A stretch of 49,933 nt of DNA from an uncultured Pelagibacteraceae bacterium. GTDB taxonomy: Bacteria; Pseudomonadota; Alphaproteobacteria; Pelagibacterales; Pelagibacteraceae. A program made the position numbers and the translations under genes. Under the pieces are notes generated by a model. The model was not told where the DNA came from, made no database searches, and worked only from the letters and a program-made list of their open reading frames with translations. Positions within the stretch are counted from its first letter, which is position 1. Each line of letters begins with the position of its first letter. This document shows positions 46,810-49,933 of the stretch, piece after piece. The stretch lies in NCBI GenBank assembly GCA_902542855.1, contig CACBWE010000005.1, forward strand, positions 1 to 49,933, written 5' to 3'.

Positions 46810-48372
46810 ATGAAGACTAAAAATATAGTAAGAATACTATTGTCATTAGTTCTAGTATTCGGATTTTCTTCAGCATGGGCAAAAACTATTAAATGGTCTA
46901 TGCAAGGAGACAGTCTAACACTAGATCCACATGCACAAAATGAGGGTCCAACTACTCAAGTATCTAGACAAGTTTACGAAGCTCTAGTTCAAAGAGGCTT
47001 GGATATGAAAATAGGTCCTGCTTTAGCAACAAAATGGAAAGCTACTGATCCAAATACTTGGATTTTTACTTTAAGAGAAGATGCTAAGTTTTCAGATGGC
47101 TCTAGTATGACATCTGCAGATGTTGTGTTCAGTATATTAAGAGCGAAGCAAAGAACATCTGATTTTAAAGAATACATCAGCACAATTTCAAATGTTGAAG
47201 CGGTTGGTGATTATGCTGTTAAAATTACAACAAGTAAACCAAACCCTATTCTTTTGAACCAATTGTCAAACATTTTTATAATGTCTAAAGCTTGGTCAGA
47301 GAAAAACTTTGCAATGTCTCCACAAAATTGGGATGCAGGACAAGAAACTTTCTCTGCTACTAATGCTATGGGAACTGGTCCTTTTAAAATAACTTTAAGA
47401 GAGCCCAACACCAAAACAGTGTTTAAAAGAAATAAACATTGGTGGGGTGAAATGAAAGACAAAAAAGTAACTCAAATTGAATTAATGCCTATTAAAAATG
47501 CAGCTACGAGAGTAGCAGCTTTATTATCTGGTGAAATTGATATAGTTACTGATGCTCCTGTTCAAGACTTAAAAAGAATTGGATCTTCTTCAGGTCACAA
47601 AGTTGAAAGTACAGCCCAAATGAGAACAATTTTCTTAGGTATGGATCAAGCAGCTGACAAATTAAGAACCGGTAATACAGGTGATAATCCATTTAAGAAA
47701 AAAGAGGTGAGACAAGCTCTTTATCAAGCAATTGATATTGAAGCAATCAAGAAAAAAGTTATGAGAGGTTTAAGTGAACCAGCAGGAATTATAACTTTTC
47801 CAGGTGTAAATGGATATACAGCTGATCTTGATAAAAGATTACCTTACGATGTTATTGCTGCAAAAAAACTTTTAGCTGATGCGGGGTATCCTAATGGTTT
47901 TGACGTTGAACTTAGATGTCCTAATGACAGATATGTAAACGATGAGGCAATATGTACTGCTGTTGTTGGAATGTTGGGTAAAATTGGAGTTAACGTTAAT
48001 TTATTTGCTCAAACTAAAAGTAAACACTTCAAAGAGCTTAAAGATGATCAAGGTGATTTCTATATGCTAGGATGGGGTGTTCCAACTTTAGATAGTCACT
48101 ATGTTTTCCATTACCTATATGAAACTGGTGCTAGCTGGAATAAAGTTAACTTTAGTAACGCTGATGTTGATGCTGCAATTAGAGTTATGGAAGGAGAAGT
48201 TGATTTAGATAAAAGAAATGCTGCAATTGCAAAAGCTTGGAAAATTGTAAAAGATGATATTTCTTATCTTCCTTTACATCACCAAGTAATTTCTTGGGCC
48301 TCTAAAAGCAATGTTAATGTTCCTATCAGACCGAATAACGAACCGTTATTCAGAACTGCTAGTTTTAACTAA
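46810..48372 (+). CDS. ABC transporter substrate-binding protein, family 5 (peptide type)
   Basis: Periplasmic binding protein for oligopeptides or related solutes. A signal peptide (about 1-24, ending SSAWA) is followed by the family-5 layout: IKWSMQGDSLTLDPHAQNEG, VYEALVQRG, the SBP_bac_5 signature region LREDAKFSDGSSMTSADVVFSI, GTGPFKI, and KKEVRQALYQAIDIEAI. 520 residues is normal. GAGGGG precedes the ATG. The solute could be peptide, opine, nickel or glutathione; nothing here fixes it. Confidence 0.9.
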   Translation: MKTKNIVRILLSLVLVFGFSSAWAKTIKWSMQGDSLTLDPHAQNEGPTTQVSRQVYEALVQRGLDMKIGPALATKWKATDPNTWIFTLREDAKFSDGSSMTSADVVFSILRAKQRTSDFKEYISTISNVEAVGDYAVKITTSKPNPILLNQLSNIFIMSKAWSEKNFAMSPQNWDAGQETFSATNAMGTGPFKITLREPNTKTVFKRNKHWWGEMKDKKVTQIELMPIKNAATRVAALLSGEIDIVTDAPVQDLKRIGSSSGHKVESTAQMRTIFLGMDQAADKLRTGNTGDNPFKKKEVRQALYQAIDIEAIKKKVMRGLSEPAGIITFPGVNGYTADLDKRLPYDVIAAKKLLADAGYPNGFDVELRCPNDRYVNDEAICTAVVGMLGKIGVNVNLFAQTKSKHFKELKDDQGDFYMLGWGVPTLDSHYVFHYLYETGASWNKVNFSNADVDAAIRVMEGEVDLDKRNAAIAKAWKIVKDDISYLPLHHQVISWASKSNVNVPIRPNNEPLFRTASFN

Positions 48373-48382
48373 TCAAAAATTA

Positions 48383-48416
48383 TTACAAGCCCTTTAAAAA
48401 TTTAAAGGGCTTGTAA
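48383..48416 (+). promoter_or_regulatory. 16-bp perfect stem between binding-protein and permease genes
   Basis: TTACAAGCCCTTTAAA and TTTAAAGGGCTTGTAA form a perfect inverted repeat with a two-base centre, 11 bases after the stop. There is no T run after it, so it resembles an intercistronic stem that stabilises the upstream mRNA or partially ends transcription rather than a full terminator. Higher output of binding protein than of permease would follow. Confidence 0.6.
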
Positions 48417-48433
48417 GTTAAAACCTTCATAAA

Positions 48434-49417
48434 TTGATAAAATATTTTTTTAAAAGGCTGTTTCAATCTGCTTTGGTGATGTTGGTTGTCGCTTTTGTGT
48501 CTTTCTCTTTATTTAATTTTGTTGGAGATCCAATAAATAACATGGTTGGAGAAGAGACTTCTGATGAGGAAAGAGCAGAATTAAGAGAAACACTAGGTTT
48601 AATGGATCCAATTCATGTGCAGTTTTCAAGATTTATAGTTAATGCTTCTAAAGGCGAGTTTGGAATTTCATATCAATTAAGAAGACCTGTTTCAGAATTA
48701 ATAGTTGAAAGGTTGCCTGCAACTATTGAACTTGTAGTTATTTCTGCACTTATTGCACTAATAACTGGTACATTATTAGGAGTTTATACTGGCATAAATC
48801 GAAAAGGCATTTTAAGTGATTTTGTTTTGGCAGTCTCTTTGTTGGGAGTTTCGCTCCCCACATTTGTAATTGGTATATTATTTATATATTTGTTTGCAGT
48901 AATCCTAGGAATATTACCTTCTTTTGGAAGAGGAGAAGTTGTTGATTTAGGTTTTTGGACTACAGGATTTTTAACAGTTTCTGGACTTAAAGCAATTATT
49001 CTTCCTTCAGTAACATTAAGTCTTTTCCAAATGACTTATATCATCAGACTTGTGCGAGCAGAGATGATGGAAATACTACAAACAGATTATATTAAATTTG
49101 CACGTGCACGAGGCATAAGTGAAAATAGTATTAAGTATAAACATGCATTAAAAAATGGATTGATACCAGTAATAACTATAGCAGGAATAAATATTGGAAC
49201 TCTAATTGCGTTTTCAATTATTACTGAAACTGTTTTTCAATGGCCTGGTATGGGCTTCTTATTCATTCAAGCAGTGCAGTTCGTCGATATACCAATCATG
49301 TCAGCTTATTTGGTTTTTATAGCTTTTGTTTTCGTAATGATAAATTTTATAGTCGATATTCTTTATTATTTAATTGATCCAAGAATAAGAGTTAAGGGAG
49401 ATGTTGCGAGTGGATAA
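48434..49417 (+). CDS. ABC transporter permease (DppB-like)
   Basis: First inner-membrane subunit of the peptide-type importer. The TTG-started 327 residues have an N-terminal helix (RLFQSALVMLVVAFVSFSLF), an NMVGEETSDEERAELRETLGLMDP segment typical of DppB, several further helices and the coupling region EMMEILQTDYIKFARARGISENSIKYKHALKNGLIPVI (EAA motif). The following permease gene overlaps it by 17 nt. Confidence 0.92.
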   Translation: MIKYFFKRLFQSALVMLVVAFVSFSLFNFVGDPINNMVGEETSDEERAELRETLGLMDPIHVQFSRFIVNASKGEFGISYQLRRPVSELIVERLPATIELVVISALIALITGTLLGVYTGINRKGILSDFVLAVSLLGVSLPTFVIGILFIYLFAVILGILPSFGRGEVVDLGFWTTGFLTVSGLKAIILPSVTLSLFQMTYIIRLVRAEMMEILQTDYIKFARARGISENSIKYKHALKNGLIPVITIAGINIGTLIAFSIITETVFQWPGMGFLFIQAVQFVDIPIMSAYLVFIAFVFVMINFIVDILYYLIDPRIRVKGDVASG

Positions 49418-49933
49418 CAAATTATTAAGTACTTGGGAAAGAATAAAAGATAGTGATATTTATCATAGCTTTATTAAATCTCCTACTGCGATTGTATCAT
49501 CTACTATTTTGTTTATAATTTTTTTCTGTTCTTTTTTTGTTGAGCTCATAACACCTTACAATCCTTTTGACCCTTCGTCTCTATCACTAATGGATGCATT
49601 CACACCGCCATCATGGACAGAAGATGGTCTAGCTAAATTTATTTTAGGTACTGATGGACAAGGAAGAGATATGTTATCGACAATTTTATATGGATGCAGG
49701 ATTTCTCTAATTGTAGGTTTTTCTGCAATAATTTTTAGTTTAATTCTTGGAGTTGGATTGGGATTAACGGCTGGATTTTTTGGTGGAAAATATGAAATGA
49801 TAGTAATGAGGTTGACTGATGTTCAATTAACAGTTCCAAGTATTTTGATGGCATTGTTGGTTGATGGAATAGCAAGAGGATTAATCTCAAGAGAAATGCA
49901 TGATGAAATGGCAATTTATGTTTTAATATTTGC
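49401..49933 (+). CDS. ABC transporter permease (DppC-like), 5' part cut by window edge
   Basis: I translated from the ATG at 49401, overlapping the DppB-like gene by 17 nt, to the window edge (177 residues, no stop). It has a DppC-type start: a membrane segment (PTAIVSSTILFIIFFCSFFVELI), PYNPFDPSSLSLMDAFTPPSW and LGTDGQGRDMLSTILYGCRISLIVGFSAII. A GTG at 49410 is an alternative start. ATPase genes are expected beyond the edge. Confidence 0.88.
   Translation, partial: MLRVDNKLLSTWERIKDSDIYHSFIKSPTAIVSSTILFIIFFCSFFVELITPYNPFDPSSLSLMDAFTPPSWTEDGLAKFILGTDGQGRDMLSTILYGCRISLIVGFSAIIFSLILGVGLGLTAGFFGGKYEMIVMRLTDVQLTVPSILMALLVDGIARGLISREMHDEMAIYVLIF

Overview
The window looks like a chromosome segment from a SAR11-type (Pelagibacterales) alphaproteobacterium. 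The evidence is very low GC, almost no intergenic space (many start/stop overlaps of 1-17 nt and tail-to-tail stop overlaps), alphaproteobacterial gene order (tkt / coiled-coil gene / zapA / 5-FCL / ymdB-like / yebC / ruvC-like / tolQRAB-pal-cpoB / tilS / ftsH / folP / glmM), a short RpoH-type sigma factor, and a circularly permuted two-piece tmRNA. The lineage call is inference from gene content; no database search was possible.

Layout. 1-2368 (minus): start of gap (cut by the window edge) and tkt, central carbon metabolism. 2422-5754 (plus): a coiled-coil protein, ZapA, 5-formyl-THF cyclo-ligase, a YmdB-like phosphodiesterase, YebC and an unusual RuvC-like nuclease. 5808-10798: complete Tol-Pal envelope system with CpoB, with a strong terminator after pal. 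10758-18253: tilS, ftsH, folP, glmM, thiD, purA. 18250-20165 (minus): rpoH and rluD, then tRNA-Arg(UCG) on plus. 20268-22716 (minus): a two-gene ABC-2 exporter and a Sua5/TsaC enzyme. 22737-28513: isoprenoid genes (xseB-ispA-dxs and a long-chain polyprenyl synthase) interleaved with aroC and pdxH. 28628-35031: S49 peptidase, glyQS and ppdK. 37016-43313: thyX, mrp, hflK-hflC-DUF2065-degP and miaA. 43366-46727: ilvB-ilvH-ilvC. 46810 to the end: a family-5 (peptide-type) ABC uptake system, its second permease cut by the window edge.

The accessory part is 35032-37015. A permuted tmRNA gene (ssrA) lies on the minus strand: acceptor piece with CCA end, an 11-nt spacer, then the coding piece carrying the tag ANESYALAA. 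The last bases of that gene recur as direct repeats at three more places (35041, 35617, 36227). They split the region into three segments of 489-610 bp. These carry four small genes, each for a predicted secreted or membrane protein, and no integrase. The simplest reading is a stack of small integrations, or remnants of one larger island, at the 3' end of ssrA. Inside it are a mirror-image pair of divergent promoters and short repeats that resemble integrase arm sites.

Stress and envelope quality control is over-represented: rpoH, ftsH, its regulators hflK/hflC, degP, an S49 peptidase, tmRNA and Tol-Pal. Candidate RpoH-type promoters of the same design lie directly before ftsH and hflK.
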